Numbered from the stretch's first letter, positions 26,215 to 35,703 are shown. The stretch is DNA of 64,000 nt from Flavitalea plasmicola (GCF_030546645.1 NZ_JAUOTO010000001.1:1240001-1304000), one strand, 5' to 3'. Notes: generated by a model from the letters alone, not told the origin. Numbers and translations are program-made.

Positions 26215-28545
26215 ATGAATACTTTTTTTGGTTTCCTACTAGGGCTTTTTGGTTTTTTGCCAGCTCAAACCAGGCCATGGAGCGCCAATTGGATTGCCGC
26301 GCCGAATGACCCCGGAAATGAGTATGGGGTCTATTATTTCCGGAAAAATATCGACCTGGCCGCCAGGCCTGCCAGTTTTATCATTCATGTATCGGCTGAC
26401 AACCGGTATAAATTGTATATCAACGGCACGTTGGTGTCCCTGGGGCCGGCGCGGGGAGATACCTATTACTGGAACTATGAAACAGTGGACCTCGCACCCT
26501 ACCTTGTCGCAGGAAAGAACATCGTGGCGGCGCTGGTATATAACGAAGCTGAAAGCCGTCCGGAGGCACAGATCACGGTGAGGACCGCGTTCATCGTACA
26601 AGGGAACTCTTCCCGTGAGGAGATCCTGAACACCAATGACACCTGGAAATGCATCCGGGATAAGGGATATCAGCCTATTACGGGTTTTTTTGCTGCCAGT
26701 ACAGGGGAATTGGTGGATATGAACCAATCCGTTAAAGGCTGGACGGCTGTTGATCTTGATGACAGCAGCTGGCCTTTTGCGGCTAATTTATTCCAGGGCC
26801 GTGCCAAGGGTTCAGGTGACGGATTTGGCTGGATGTTGGTGCCTTCGTCGCTGCCCCAGATGGAACTGACGTATCAGCGAATACCTGTGGTGCGTAAAGC
26901 GATGGGAATATCGCTTCCTTCCGCATTTCCGGCATCGAAAACACCCGTTACTATCCCTGCCAACGCTACCGTCTCTTTCCTCCTGGATCAAACCTACCTG
27001 ACCAGCGCGTATATAAACTTACATTTCAGCAAAGGCAAGGATGCCGGTGTTTCAATGCGATATGCTGAATCGCTCTTTGACGATGTAAAGAAGTACGGCG
27101 ACCGTAAAGGCAACCGGAATGATGTGGAAGGCAAAGACTTCAACGGGCGAAAGGACAGCCTGATCTCCGACGGGAGCGCGGGCCAATCTTTTACGACCCT
27201 TTACTGGAGAAGCTTTCGTTATATCCTTGTAACGGTGCATACCCAAAATGAGCCGCTGGTGCTGGATGACCTGTATGGCATTTTCACAGGCTATCCTTTT
27301 AAATTTAACGCGGCGTTCAACACCGACAATAGGGAGATCAGGAAGATCCTGGAAATAGGGTGGAGGACTGCCCGGCTATGCGCCATGGAAACCTATTTCG
27401 ATTGTCCTTATTATGAGCAATTGCAGTACATCGGTGATACGCGCATCCAGGCAATGGTCAGCTACTACAACAGCGGGGACGACCGGTTGGCGCGCAATGC
27501 CATTGACCTGATGGACCATTCACGCATTCCGGAGGGAGCTACGCAAAGCAGGTGGCCTACCCATAGCACGCAGATCATATCCACCTTTTCTTTATGGTAC
27601 ATCGGTGTGCTGCACGATTACTGGATGTATAGGGCTGACAGTAATTTTATCAGGGAAAAGCTGGCCGGGCAGCGCGCTGTATTGGACTTCTTCACTAAAT
27701 ACCAGGGGGCGGACGGTTCGTTGATAGGCACTCCCTATTGGACTTTTATCGACTGGGTGGGTGGCAAAGGATGGGATTTCGCGCAGCCTCCAAAAGGCAG
27801 CGATGGCAGTTCTGCCATTCTTGATCTGCAGCTGCTGATGGCCTACCAGTGGGCAGCCGAACTGGAATCCAATATGGGCATGGCCGGATATACTGCCCTG
27901 TACCGGGAAAAAGCGGCGCAGCTGAAACAAACCATCCAGGCCAAATACTGGAATACGGCCAGGAAATTGTATGCGGACACGAAGGAAAGAGACGTCTATT
28001 CGCAGCATGCCAATGCGCTGGCGATATTGGCGGGATTAGTGAGCAAGGCGGACATGCCCGGGGTATGCAGAGGGCTTTTGACAGATAGCACCCTGACCCA
28101 ATGCACCATCTACTTTAAGTACTACCTGCACCAGGCGCTGGTGGCGGGCGGCTTTGGAGACGATTACCTCAAATGGCTCGATGTCTGGAGGGATAATATC
28201 AAAATGGGATTAACCACCTGGGCTGAAATATCCGATCTGCCAAACAGCCGTAGCGACTGCCACGCCTGGGGCGCCAGTCCCAATATTGAATTCTTCCGGA
28301 TAGTGCTGGGCATCGACAGCGATGCGCCAGGTTTCCGTAAAATAAAAATTGAGCCGCATTTGGGAGAGTTGGCCAATGTAAGCGGCGAGATACCCCATCC
28401 GAATGGAAAGGTTGCCGTTGCATATGGCCTGGATAAAGGAAAATGGACGATAAAGATAGATTTGCCTGAAAAGACGACTGGTGTCTTTTTATGGAAGGGG
28501 AAGAGATACCAGCTGAGGGCAGGGGAGAACCGGTGGGTAATGTAA
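26215..28545 (+). CDS. GH78-type alpha-L-rhamnosidase
   Basis: The 776-residue secreted enzyme (hydrophobic start MNTFFGFLLGLFGFLPAQT) has an N-terminal jelly-roll with YKLYINGTLVSLGPARGD. An (alpha/alpha)6 catalytic domain follows from about residue 380, with ETYFDCPYYEQLQYIGDTRI, the counterpart of the GH78 CPxRDERxGWxGD block. Further blocks are WTFIDWVGG and SDCHAWGASPNIEF, and the C-terminal beta-sandwich contains GFRKIKIEPHLG. This fits GH78 alpha-L-rhamnosidases of the YYEQLQY subgroup. Transcription is divergent from AraC with only 23 bp between start codons. Rhamnose removal would complement the mannosidases; other L-sugar specificities remain possible. Confidence 0.85.
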   Translation: MNTFFGFLLGLFGFLPAQTRPWSANWIAAPNDPGNEYGVYYFRKNIDLAARPASFIIHVSADNRYKLYINGTLVSLGPARGDTYYWNYETVDLAPYLVAGKNIVAALVYNEAESRPEAQITVRTAFIVQGNSSREEILNTNDTWKCIRDKGYQPITGFFAASTGELVDMNQSVKGWTAVDLDDSSWPFAANLFQGRAKGSGDGFGWMLVPSSLPQMELTYQRIPVVRKAMGISLPSAFPASKTPVTIPANATVSFLLDQTYLTSAYINLHFSKGKDAGVSMRYAESLFDDVKKYGDRKGNRNDVEGKDFNGRKDSLISDGSAGQSFTTLYWRSFRYILVTVHTQNEPLVLDDLYGIFTGYPFKFNAAFNTDNREIRKILEIGWRTARLCAMETYFDCPYYEQLQYIGDTRIQAMVSYYNSGDDRLARNAIDLMDHSRIPEGATQSRWPTHSTQIISTFSLWYIGVLHDYWMYRADSNFIREKLAGQRAVLDFFTKYQGADGSLIGTPYWTFIDWVGGKGWDFAQPPKGSDGSSAILDLQLLMAYQWAAELESNMGMAGYTALYREKAAQLKQTIQAKYWNTARKLYADTKERDVYSQHANALAILAGLVSKADMPGVCRGLLTDSTLTQCTIYFKYYLHQALVAGGFGDDYLKWLDVWRDNIKMGLTTWAEISDLPNSRSDCHAWGASPNIEFFRIVLGIDSDAPGFRKIKIEPHLGELANVSGEIPHPNGKVAVAYGLDKGKWTIKIDLPEKTTGVFLWKGKRYQLRAGENRWVM

Positions 28546-28611
28546 TATATTGATTATTAATCGTATAAATATATGCGGGTTTTCTCTATACTAAGAGTAT
28601 TATTGCAAATT

Positions 28612-28629
28612 TGTAGTAAATTTACTACA
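28612..28629. promoter_or_regulatory. perfect 18-bp palindrome before the sensor kinase
   Basis: TGTAGTAAATTTACTACA equals its own reverse complement over all 18 bases. It ends 16 bp before the kinase start codon in the 100-bp gap after GH78. A site for a dimeric regulator is the obvious reading, possibly autoregulation by a two-component or AraC-type protein. Its position just in front of the start would suit repression. Confidence 0.5.
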
Positions 28630-28645
28630 GTTTGCCATCCAGCTT

Positions 28646-31600
28646 ATGAGGAGAAAATTCTTGTTACTATTCTGTTTTATCGGAATAGGTGTCGAATGGG
28701 CGCAGGCTCAGAACAGCGGGAGCGATCTCTCTTCTGCGGATAGGAACAATTATGATGTCAAACAATACAACAGCGAGAATGGTCTGCCTCAAAACAGCGC
28801 CACCGGCCTGTTGTTGGACAAAAATAATTTCCTATGGATAACCACGCAGAATGGCCTGGTGAGATTTGACGGCCGTCGCTTCAGAATATACGATAAGTCC
28901 AATACGCCTGCTATAAGATCCAACCGGTTCTCCGTCATCGCCGAATCGGCGCAAAGGGAAGTACTGCTGGGTTCATCCTTCGATCCGTCTGAAATTTATA
29001 AAGTGGGGCAGGATTATAACGTGGTTGTCGATACCGCAAGAACACGTATCCCCCATAAGTTTCTCCATATTAATTCAAAGGGCATTTTTGATTGCACGCC
29101 TCTGTTCAACTATTATGCAAGGTCCAGGAACGGTATTGACACCGTATTCCTGAATGTTTTATGTGCATCTGAGACATTCGCGGTCCTGAACGACCATGAA
29201 ATAGTTGTTCGTGACAGATTGAACGAATGGTATTACCTCAACAATGTATCCGCCGAAGTGAACAAATTACCAGTGAGTTTTAAGGATGGCAACGTTCATT
29301 TCTTCTTCCTCAACGGAATATTTTGTGTTTTCTCGGATAAAGGGGAACGGCGCTTTTTTAAACATGGCAGGGAGACCACCTTACAGGTGGACAGGACATT
29401 ATCCACCCTGCTAAAGAATGTTTTTTCCATGCCCGGGCTCGATCTTAGGATCGGCCCCGGCGGGGACCAGGTGATAATAAGGCAACAGAATGATATTTAT
29501 GAATTAAGCCTCCACAATGACGTCGTGAGAGCAGAACTTATTTTTCAGGACCTGAAGGTCCTGGACAAACTGATCCCTACCTCTTTCCTGTTCGACAGGA
29601 AAAACAGGCGGCTTTTTATTGCCACCGTCACTACGGGATTTATTGTGGTTACCAGAAAATTATTCACGACAGTAACCTTTAACTCCTCCGATCGTCTCGA
29701 TAATGCTTTTAAGGCCTTCCTTTTGCTTCCCGGAAAGAAGATCCTTACGCAGAACGGGATCCTGGATAAAAGCAATGGGAACAACCATCTTTTATTTAAA
29801 GGGGATCTGCGGCCCGACGGTAATTGTTTTTATAAGGCGAGCGATAGATCGATCTGGTTAAGCAGGGGAAAGCGATTGCATATTTATGACAGTAGTTTTT
29901 CCCGGGAGTTATCCGTGGATAGCCTTCCCCTGGACTCCTATATTGGCTGCATTATTGAAGATGGCAGGCATACTGTCTGGGTTAGCACGCTTACTTCCCT
30001 GTTAAAAATAGAAGGTGGCAAGCTGCAATATGTTTTTAAGCGATATCCTCCGTTTGTCACTCATAATATTGAATCGATTGCGGAAGTATCACCAGGGACA
30101 TTATGGATCACCTCCCGGGATGGCATTTACGCTTATGATATTGGTAAGGATAGCATCTGGGAAAAGCCTGTTCTTCCCCATATATATGCCCGGAATATTT
30201 ACAGGGCCAGGGACAGTAGCATCTGGGTATCCACCTACGGGAATGGATATTATAAGTATCTAAAGGGCCAGTTCATTGCGCTGCCTATGGATCCGCAGAA
30301 TTACCTGTCTACCGCCCATACTTTCCTGGAGGACGACAGTGGTTTTTTCTGGATCAATACTAACCATGGATTGTTCAGGGCCAGGAAAAAGGATCTGGAT
30401 GACTTTACGATCGGCAGGAATAACAGCTTGTTTTATTACTATTTCGATAAATCATACGGGTTTAATACCAACGAGTTCAACGGAGGATGTAATCCTGCGT
30501 CACAGGTGGACGATGAAGGGAATTTTTACTTTCCCTCCCTCGACGGGATCGTTTATTTTAATCCCCGCATGGTGCATCCGGATATGCCAGACAGTGAGAT
30601 CTTTGTGGATGATTTCTTCGTCGATTCGCTGAAACTCGATCACAGGAAGCACCTTAGCTTAAAGCCTGATTTCCAGCGGATCGTTATAGATATCACTACT
30701 CCATTCTATGGGCTGGAAGAGAACCTGAAACTTGAATATAAGCTTGAATCCAAGGGAGGAAAATGGTTCCCAGTCAACAGGGATGGCAGGATCACGATCA
30801 ACAGGCTGCCTTATGGGAAGTATGAGCTTTCGGTGAGAAAGAATTATGGTACCATGGGAGATCAGTTCACTAATATGGCTATAATTTTCGAAGTGCTGCC
30901 CCATTGGTATAATACCTGGATCTTCTATTCGTTGCTGGCGCTGGCGGCCTGCAGTCTGCTGTTCCTTTTGTATAAACTAAGGACCAGGATACTTCTGCAA
31001 CAGAATAGGCGGCTGCAGATGAAAGTAGACGAAAGAACTTCCGAACTGGAGCAAAGTACGCTGATAAAAGAAAGGCTGCTTTCTGTTATCATGCATGACA
31101 TGCGGTCCCCCATGTTTTCACAGGCCCTTATGATCGACCATTTGCAAAGGAATTATCACAAGTTCAGCGGTCAGGAGTTAAGCGAACTGTTTTTTTTGTT
31201 GAAGGATTCCAGCAACAGGATCTGCCAGTTCAGCACTGATTTTCTCATCTGGTACGATAGTCAGAAGCAGGGGTTTTCGATCAGGAAAGAAAATATTATG
31301 TTGCTTGATTTTATAAAAGAGACTACTGTACTTTACAGGGACATCGCCCTTAGAAAGGGGTTAGACTTCAAATGCGATATTCCGCCCGGACTGGTGTTGA
31401 TTTCAGACAAGAATATACTTGCTATCGTTGTCCGGAACCTGGTTGATAATGCCATTAAATACACCGGATCCGGAAGCATTTGCATCAGCGCCAGTCAAAA
31501 GGATGGACATATGCATATACAAGTGAAAGATACGGGGCAGGGGATGACTGCTTCAAGAATATCGGAGATAAAATCTTTCGGTGAAAAAGAAATAAACGGG

Positions 31601-31720
31601 ACGGCCACTACATTTGGATACCGGTTTATTATGGAACTTGTACGAAAATTAAATGGAGAAGTGGAGATAGATTCAGCACCTGCAGGCGGCACGACGGTGG
31701 TAGTGAGCCTCAAAGTTTAG
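28646..31720 (+). CDS. periplasmic-propeller sensor histidine kinase (no receiver domain)
   Basis: The 1024-residue protein has a signal peptide (to about residue 22) and a long periplasmic region of two-component propeller repeats (NGLPQNSATGLLLDKNNFLW, GLVRFDGRRF and similar). A Y_Y_Y-type module follows at about residues 680-750, and a single membrane segment at about 758-779. The cytoplasmic part has a HisKA block with phospho-acceptor His817 (VIMHDMRSP) and a HATPase domain with the N-box NLVDNAIKYT from Asn931 and the G-box KDTGQGM. The chain ends there, so it is not a full hybrid HTCS with receiver and HTH. The convergent response regulator is the probable partner; a glycan fragment is the likely ligand by analogy. 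Confidence 0.93.
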   Translation: MRRKFLLLFCFIGIGVEWAQAQNSGSDLSSADRNNYDVKQYNSENGLPQNSATGLLLDKNNFLWITTQNGLVRFDGRRFRIYDKSNTPAIRSNRFSVIAESAQREVLLGSSFDPSEIYKVGQDYNVVVDTARTRIPHKFLHINSKGIFDCTPLFNYYARSRNGIDTVFLNVLCASETFAVLNDHEIVVRDRLNEWYYLNNVSAEVNKLPVSFKDGNVHFFFLNGIFCVFSDKGERRFFKHGRETTLQVDRTLSTLLKNVFSMPGLDLRIGPGGDQVIIRQQNDIYELSLHNDVVRAELIFQDLKVLDKLIPTSFLFDRKNRRLFIATVTTGFIVVTRKLFTTVTFNSSDRLDNAFKAFLLLPGKKILTQNGILDKSNGNNHLLFKGDLRPDGNCFYKASDRSIWLSRGKRLHIYDSSFSRELSVDSLPLDSYIGCIIEDGRHTVWVSTLTSLLKIEGGKLQYVFKRYPPFVTHNIESIAEVSPGTLWITSRDGIYAYDIGKDSIWEKPVLPHIYARNIYRARDSSIWVSTYGNGYYKYLKGQFIALPMDPQNYLSTAHTFLEDDSGFFWINTNHGLFRARKKDLDDFTIGRNNSLFYYYFDKSYGFNTNEFNGGCNPASQVDDEGNFYFPSLDGIVYFNPRMVHPDMPDSEIFVDDFFVDSLKLDHRKHLSLKPDFQRIVIDITTPFYGLEENLKLEYKLESKGGKWFPVNRDGRITINRLPYGKYELSVRKNYGTMGDQFTNMAIIFEVLPHWYNTWIFYSLLALAACSLLFLLYKLRTRILLQQNRRLQMKVDERTSELEQSTLIKERLLSVIMHDMRSPMFSQALMIDHLQRNYHKFSGQELSELFFLLKDSSNRICQFSTDFLIWYDSQKQGFSIRKENIMLLDFIKETTVLYRDIALRKGLDFKCDIPPGLVLISDKNILAIVVRNLVDNAIKYTGSGSICISASQKDGHMHIQVKDTGQGMTASRISEIKSFGEKEINGTATTFGYRFIMELVRKLNGEVEIDSAPAGGTTVVVSLKV

Positions 31721-32360
31721 AAATTTCCAATTGATACATCCTGGCCAGTTCATCCAGCTCACGAAGCGTCTTTATTTTCAGCTTTTCGAATATTCTAGTC
31801 TTATATGTTCCGACTGTGGAGGAATGGATATTCAGTATCTTTTTAATTTCCAGGAGCGAATAACCGTGCAGTAAGTATTTGACAGTCTGGATCTCTCTGT
31901 CCGAGAGCCTTTCAAAAGGGTTGTCCGCACCTTTTTTCGAGAGCATATCCTCGCTGAGGTCTTTTCTGACTTTCTTGCTGATGTAAATATCTCCCTTTAA
32001 TACACAAGTGATGGCTCTTCTTATCTCTTCGGCCCTGGATTCCTTATTCAGATATCCAAGGACGCCCAATTTGATAAATCTTTTCGCATATAATTCTTCC
32101 GAATTCATGCTGTAAATAAGGATCCTTGAATGCTCTCTGTAGGCAAGCAGGTTAGTAACCAGGGTGATAGAATCCGTATCGGGCATATTGATATCCAGAA
32201 CGATCAGTTCATAATCGTTTTTTTTAACACAAGAAATTACTTCGTCTCCATTGGAGGCCTCATCAATAACCGTCGATGGAAGAAGGTCTTGAATGATTAG
32301 TTTTATGCCGGATCTGACGATCGTATGATCGTCAGCTATTAACACCCTGTTTGTTCCCAT
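31710..32360 (-). CDS. NarL/LuxR-type response regulator
   Basis: The 216-residue protein has an N-terminal receiver domain with the acidic pair Asp10/Asp11, phospho-acceptor Asp56 (LIVLDINMPD) and the conserved Lys in YLNKES. Its C-terminal LuxR helix-turn-helix contains LSDREIQTVKYLLHGYSLLE and HSSTVGTYKTRIFEKL. It overlaps the 3' end of the sensor kinase by 11 bp on the opposite strand. This makes it the obvious cognate regulator but not co-transcribed with the kinase. Confidence 0.93.
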   Translation of the reverse strand: MGTNRVLIADDHTIVRSGIKLIIQDLLPSTVIDEASNGDEVISCVKKNDYELIVLDINMPDTDSITLVTNLLAYREHSRILIYSMNSEELYAKRFIKLGVLGYLNKESRAEEIRRAITCVLKGDIYISKKVRKDLSEDMLSKKGADNPFERLSDREIQTVKYLLHGYSLLEIKKILNIHSSTVGTYKTRIFEKLKIKTLRELDELARMYQLEISKL

Positions 32361-32669
32361 ATCTATATTTTGACGCTTTTCAGGCGGATACGGTATTTAA
32401 AATTACTTATTTTTTCAATATCTTATAATTTAATGATTTTCAACTATTTAAGATTATGTGGGTAGGTGCACTTGTAGAAAGAACACGACAAAAAATAATG
32501 AAATTCCGTTGTTGCTTTACATCATGAAAAGCGGTAGTCGATGGCTGTGTCGTTAATTTGCTACAATAGTTGATTTAAAATATTTCTAGCTTACTTCTGA
32601 ATGAAAAGCCAACCTGATCCGTACCCTATTAAGCTTGTATCAGTTTTTTTTACGCTATAAATTCTTTTT
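32361..32669. other. AT-rich intergenic region
   Basis: About 309 bp between the divergent response regulator and the small HATPase gene. It is strongly AT-rich, presumably holding both promoters, but I see no exact TAnnTTTG element, hairpin or small gene in it. Confidence 0.5.
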
Positions 32670-33104
32670 ATGACTGAGAAAAGGGTGCCGGAGCAAGCCA
32701 TTCCATGCGCGAAAATATCGCTGCACAACCTTGTCTCCGAGTTGGTGCAAAGCTTCTTGCCATTGACGGTAAAGCGTCATAATCTTGTTCTGAACGAAGT
32801 TCCCCGCGATCTGTTCGTCGGCGCAGACGAGAACATGCTGGCGTATGTGCTCTGGAATCTGATGAATGGAGCCATTCACAGTACGCAAAACGAGTGTATT
32901 CACATAGAAGCCATCGCTATGGGTGACCGTATGATGATCCGGATCAAGGATGTGGGCACTTATTTTCATCATGCTATTTCCAGGGAGTACAGGCAGGTGC
33001 AGCATGTGGCCGAAAAGCTGGGCGGCAGGATCAGTATCGAAAATGGTAAGGATTATGGAACAAATGCAGCTTTCTGCATCTCCAGCAATCTGCTGGCTGC
33101 CTGA
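32670..33104 (+). CDS. stand-alone HATPase-like protein with degenerate ATP-binding boxes
   Basis: The 144-residue protein matches only the ATPase half of a histidine kinase. SLHNLVSELVQSFLPLTVKR resembles the start of the domain, and GADENMLAYVLWNLMNGAIH the N-box region, with Asn-Gly-Ala in place of Asn-Ala. MIRIKDVGTYF is a weakened G1 box (usually DxGxG). The C-terminus ISIENGKDYGTNAAFCI fits the G2/end strand. No HisKA, sensor or membrane segment is present. It could be an anti-sigma-like or decoy ATPase, a truncated kinase, or a remnant. The frame is flanked by AT-rich DNA and a terminator, which supports an independent gene. Confidence 0.6.
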   Translation: MTEKRVPEQAIPCAKISLHNLVSELVQSFLPLTVKRHNLVLNEVPRDLFVGADENMLAYVLWNLMNGAIHSTQNECIHIEAIAMGDRMMIRIKDVGTYFHHAISREYRQVQHVAEKLGGRISIENGKDYGTNAAFCISSNLLAA

Positions 33105-33190
33105 GGACTTGTAATCGACTAATTGTAAACTATTAGGCAAAATGGATGTTCGCTCCGGCGAACGAGTCAGCCCTCGTTGAAACCAAACAG

Positions 33191-33228
33191 AAAAGCCCTC
33201 CTGACTTTGTCAGGGGGGCTTTAGTTTT
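33191..33228 (+). terminator. rho-independent terminator after the HATPase-like gene
   Basis: The arms at 33192-33205 and 33209-33222 pair over 14 positions with one G-T wobble around a 3-nt loop, followed by a T-rich tail (TTTAGTTTTGT). It separates the small HATPase gene from the permease gene 25 bp later. Confidence 0.75.
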
Positions 33229-33246
33229 GTATCTTGTCCTTACAAT

Positions 33247-35703
33247 ATGGTAAGAAATTTCCTGCGAATCGCCTTCCGCAACCTGTCCCACCGCCGGGGT
33301 TACAGTCTGCTGAACATCCTGGGGCTAACGGCAGGTATCACATGCTGCCTCCTTATCTTTGAATATGTGGCTTTTGAAAGGAGCTATGATACCTTTCATG
33401 AAAAGGTCGACAGGATCTTCCGCGTACAGGATGTGGAGTATGAGAACGGAAAGCTGGTGGTCCCATGTGCTGCGGCGATGCCTGCCGTAGCGCCCACTAT
33501 GAAACGCGACTTCCCGGAAGTGGAGAATGCCTGCCGGATCTACAAGACTGATTTTTTACTGACCAATGACGTCCGAAATATAAAGCTGCGGGAGCCGGCG
33601 GTTTATTTTGCGGATGCTGCCATACTGGACATGTTCCACCTGCCTCTTCAGGAAGGGGATCCGGGGACGGCGCTTACGGGGCTGGGAAAGATCATTCTCT
33701 CGGAGGGGGAGGCGCGGAAATATTTCGGGAAGGAAGACCCTTTGGGAAAAGTATTAAACAGCCATTATGGCGGCCGCATCCGGCCGCTGGAAGTGACAGG
33801 GGTCTTCCGGGACTTTCCGGCCAATTCCCATCTGAAGCTCAGCGTGATCATATCATATCCAACGCTTAGCCAGTATAGGGGTACCTATGGCAAGACGGAC
33901 GATCCTGTGGAGACCAGCTGGAGCTGGCCGTATTTCTATACCTATGTGCTGCTACGGAAGGGGACAGACCCACAGCGTCTCGCGGCCAAACTCCCGGCTT
34001 TTATCGACAAATACTACAATGACCTACCGGAGAACAAAAGCCATAACGATCGGTTCTCCCTGAGTTTAATGCCCCTGCGGGATATCCACCTGTATTCCCA
34101 CTATGCACAGGAAGCAGAGCAGAATGGTGACGGGCAATCCGTGTCTTATTTATTGCTCATCGCCTTTTTTATCATCGGGATCGCCTGGATCAATTTCGTC
34201 AATCTTGCTACCGCGCGCTCGCTGGAGCGGGCCCGGGAAGTAGGGGTGCGCAAGGTCCTGGGGGCCATGCGGCGTGAGCTGATCCGGCAGTTCCTGCTGG
34301 AAAGCCTGTTGCTGAACCTGATGGCCCTGGCGACGGCTTTGGTCGTCACGCTGGCATTGAACCCTTTCTTCGGCCGATTTATAGGGCGGCCCCTGGACCT
34401 CCTGTTTTCACTGCCTGCAGTTTACTGGGGAAGTTTTGCTGCGCTGTTCCTCACAGGCACCTTCCTGTCTGGCATCTACCCGGCGCTCGTGCTGTCCCGT
34501 TACCTGCCGGTGAATGTGCTGAAAGGTTCGTTCAGGAATGCAGCCGGGGGAAAATGGTTGCGGAAAAGCCTGATCGTGGGCCAGTTTGCGGCTTCCATCA
34601 TCCTTATCGCAGGGACGATGATTGTTTACAAGCAAGTGAACTATATGCGCAGCCAGAAGCTTGGAGCCGATATAGATCAGACCCTCGTGGTGAAAGGCGC
34701 CAGTGCAGGATTGACGGACTCGGCGTACCAGGACTTCTTCCAGTCATTCAAGGGTGAGGTCTTGCAGGTGAAGGGCGTAAGGAGCATCACCGCTTCTTCC
34801 AATGTAATGGGCCAGGAGATACTGTGGTCTACAGACTGGAACAGGATGAGCGGCGCCGACCGGCATGTGTTCACGCTTTTCATGGTAGGGGTAGATGACG
34901 ATTTTATCAGGTCCTACGGTCTTAAGCTCGTGGCCGGACGAAATTTCTCCCGGTCTTTTGTCAGCGACCGCAGGTCCGTGGTCCTGAATGAATCAGCCGC
35001 ACGCGAATTGGGTTTTCCTTCACCGCAAGCGGCCATCGGGCAATTAGTGGAAGGAGGCCAGGTCGACATGGACTCCCTGTATATCATCGGGGTGATCGCG
35101 GACTACCATAGCGAAAGCCTGCAGAAAGCGATCCAGCCCCTGGTGCTGTTGCCATATCGTGACCGGCGCGGCTATTATTCCATCAAAGTGCAGGCAGCAG
35201 AACCGGCTGCCACCATCAAAGCCATTAAAAACATCTGGGACCGGCATTTTCCGGATGATCCTTATACCTATTTCTTTCTGGATGAATTCTTCAGCCGCCA
35301 GTATACCGAGAACCAGCATTTCGGAGCCGTGTTCGCACTATTCGCCTTATTGGCTATAGCGATCGCCTGTTTTGGGCTGCTAGGGCTTTCGGCTTATAAT
35401 GTTTTACAGCGGACCAAGGAGATAGGCATCCGCAAGGCGCTGGGTGCATCGGCTCACAGCCTGCTGTTCCTTTTAACGAAAGATTTCCTCATCCTGGTAG
35501 TGATCGCAATGGTCATCTCCATCCCGGTGACCTGGATGGCGATGGAAAGGTGGTTGCAGGGGTTTGCATACCGCATCGGCATCGGTTGGTGGGTGTTTGG
35601 TCTGTCGGGCTTGCTCGCGGTGGTCATTGCCTTTGTCACGGTGGGGGGCCAGTCGTTGAAGGCGGCGATGAAGAATCCGGTGGATAGTTTGCGTACCGAA
35701 TGA
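33247..35703 (+). CDS. MacB/FtsX-type ABC transporter permease
   Basis: The 818-residue protein has the Bacteroidota double MacB_PCD-FtsX layout. An N-terminal segment (YSLLNILGLTAGITCCLLIF) is followed by a periplasmic domain, three membrane segments around residues 300-440 with EVGVRKVLGAMRRELIRQFL, a further segment near residue 450, and a second periplasmic domain. A terminal FtsX set closes the chain, with IGIRKALGASAHSLLFLLTK. Such permeases work with a separate ATPase in export or mechanotransmission; no ATPase gene lies beside it. The final segment AAMKNPVDSLRTE is typical of the family. The substrate is unknown. Confidence 0.93.
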   Translation: MVRNFLRIAFRNLSHRRGYSLLNILGLTAGITCCLLIFEYVAFERSYDTFHEKVDRIFRVQDVEYENGKLVVPCAAAMPAVAPTMKRDFPEVENACRIYKTDFLLTNDVRNIKLREPAVYFADAAILDMFHLPLQEGDPGTALTGLGKIILSEGEARKYFGKEDPLGKVLNSHYGGRIRPLEVTGVFRDFPANSHLKLSVIISYPTLSQYRGTYGKTDDPVETSWSWPYFYTYVLLRKGTDPQRLAAKLPAFIDKYYNDLPENKSHNDRFSLSLMPLRDIHLYSHYAQEAEQNGDGQSVSYLLLIAFFIIGIAWINFVNLATARSLERAREVGVRKVLGAMRRELIRQFLLESLLLNLMALATALVVTLALNPFFGRFIGRPLDLLFSLPAVYWGSFAALFLTGTFLSGIYPALVLSRYLPVNVLKGSFRNAAGGKWLRKSLIVGQFAASIILIAGTMIVYKQVNYMRSQKLGADIDQTLVVKGASAGLTDSAYQDFFQSFKGEVLQVKGVRSITASSNVMGQEILWSTDWNRMSGADRHVFTLFMVGVDDDFIRSYGLKLVAGRNFSRSFVSDRRSVVLNESAARELGFPSPQAAIGQLVEGGQVDMDSLYIIGVIADYHSESLQKAIQPLVLLPYRDRRGYYSIKVQAAEPAATIKAIKNIWDRHFPDDPYTYFFLDEFFSRQYTENQHFGAVFALFALLAIAIACFGLLGLSAYNVLQRTKEIGIRKALGASAHSLLFLLTKDFLILVVIAMVISIPVTWMAMERWLQGFAYRIGIGWWVFGLSGLLAVVIAFVTVGGQSLKAAMKNPVDSLRTE

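Noticed and set aside
33222-33229. TAGTTTTG, an exact -7 match before the ABC permease
   Set aside because: It is the T-tail of the terminator at 33191-33228, and no -33 element sits at proper distance, so I did not call it a promoter.
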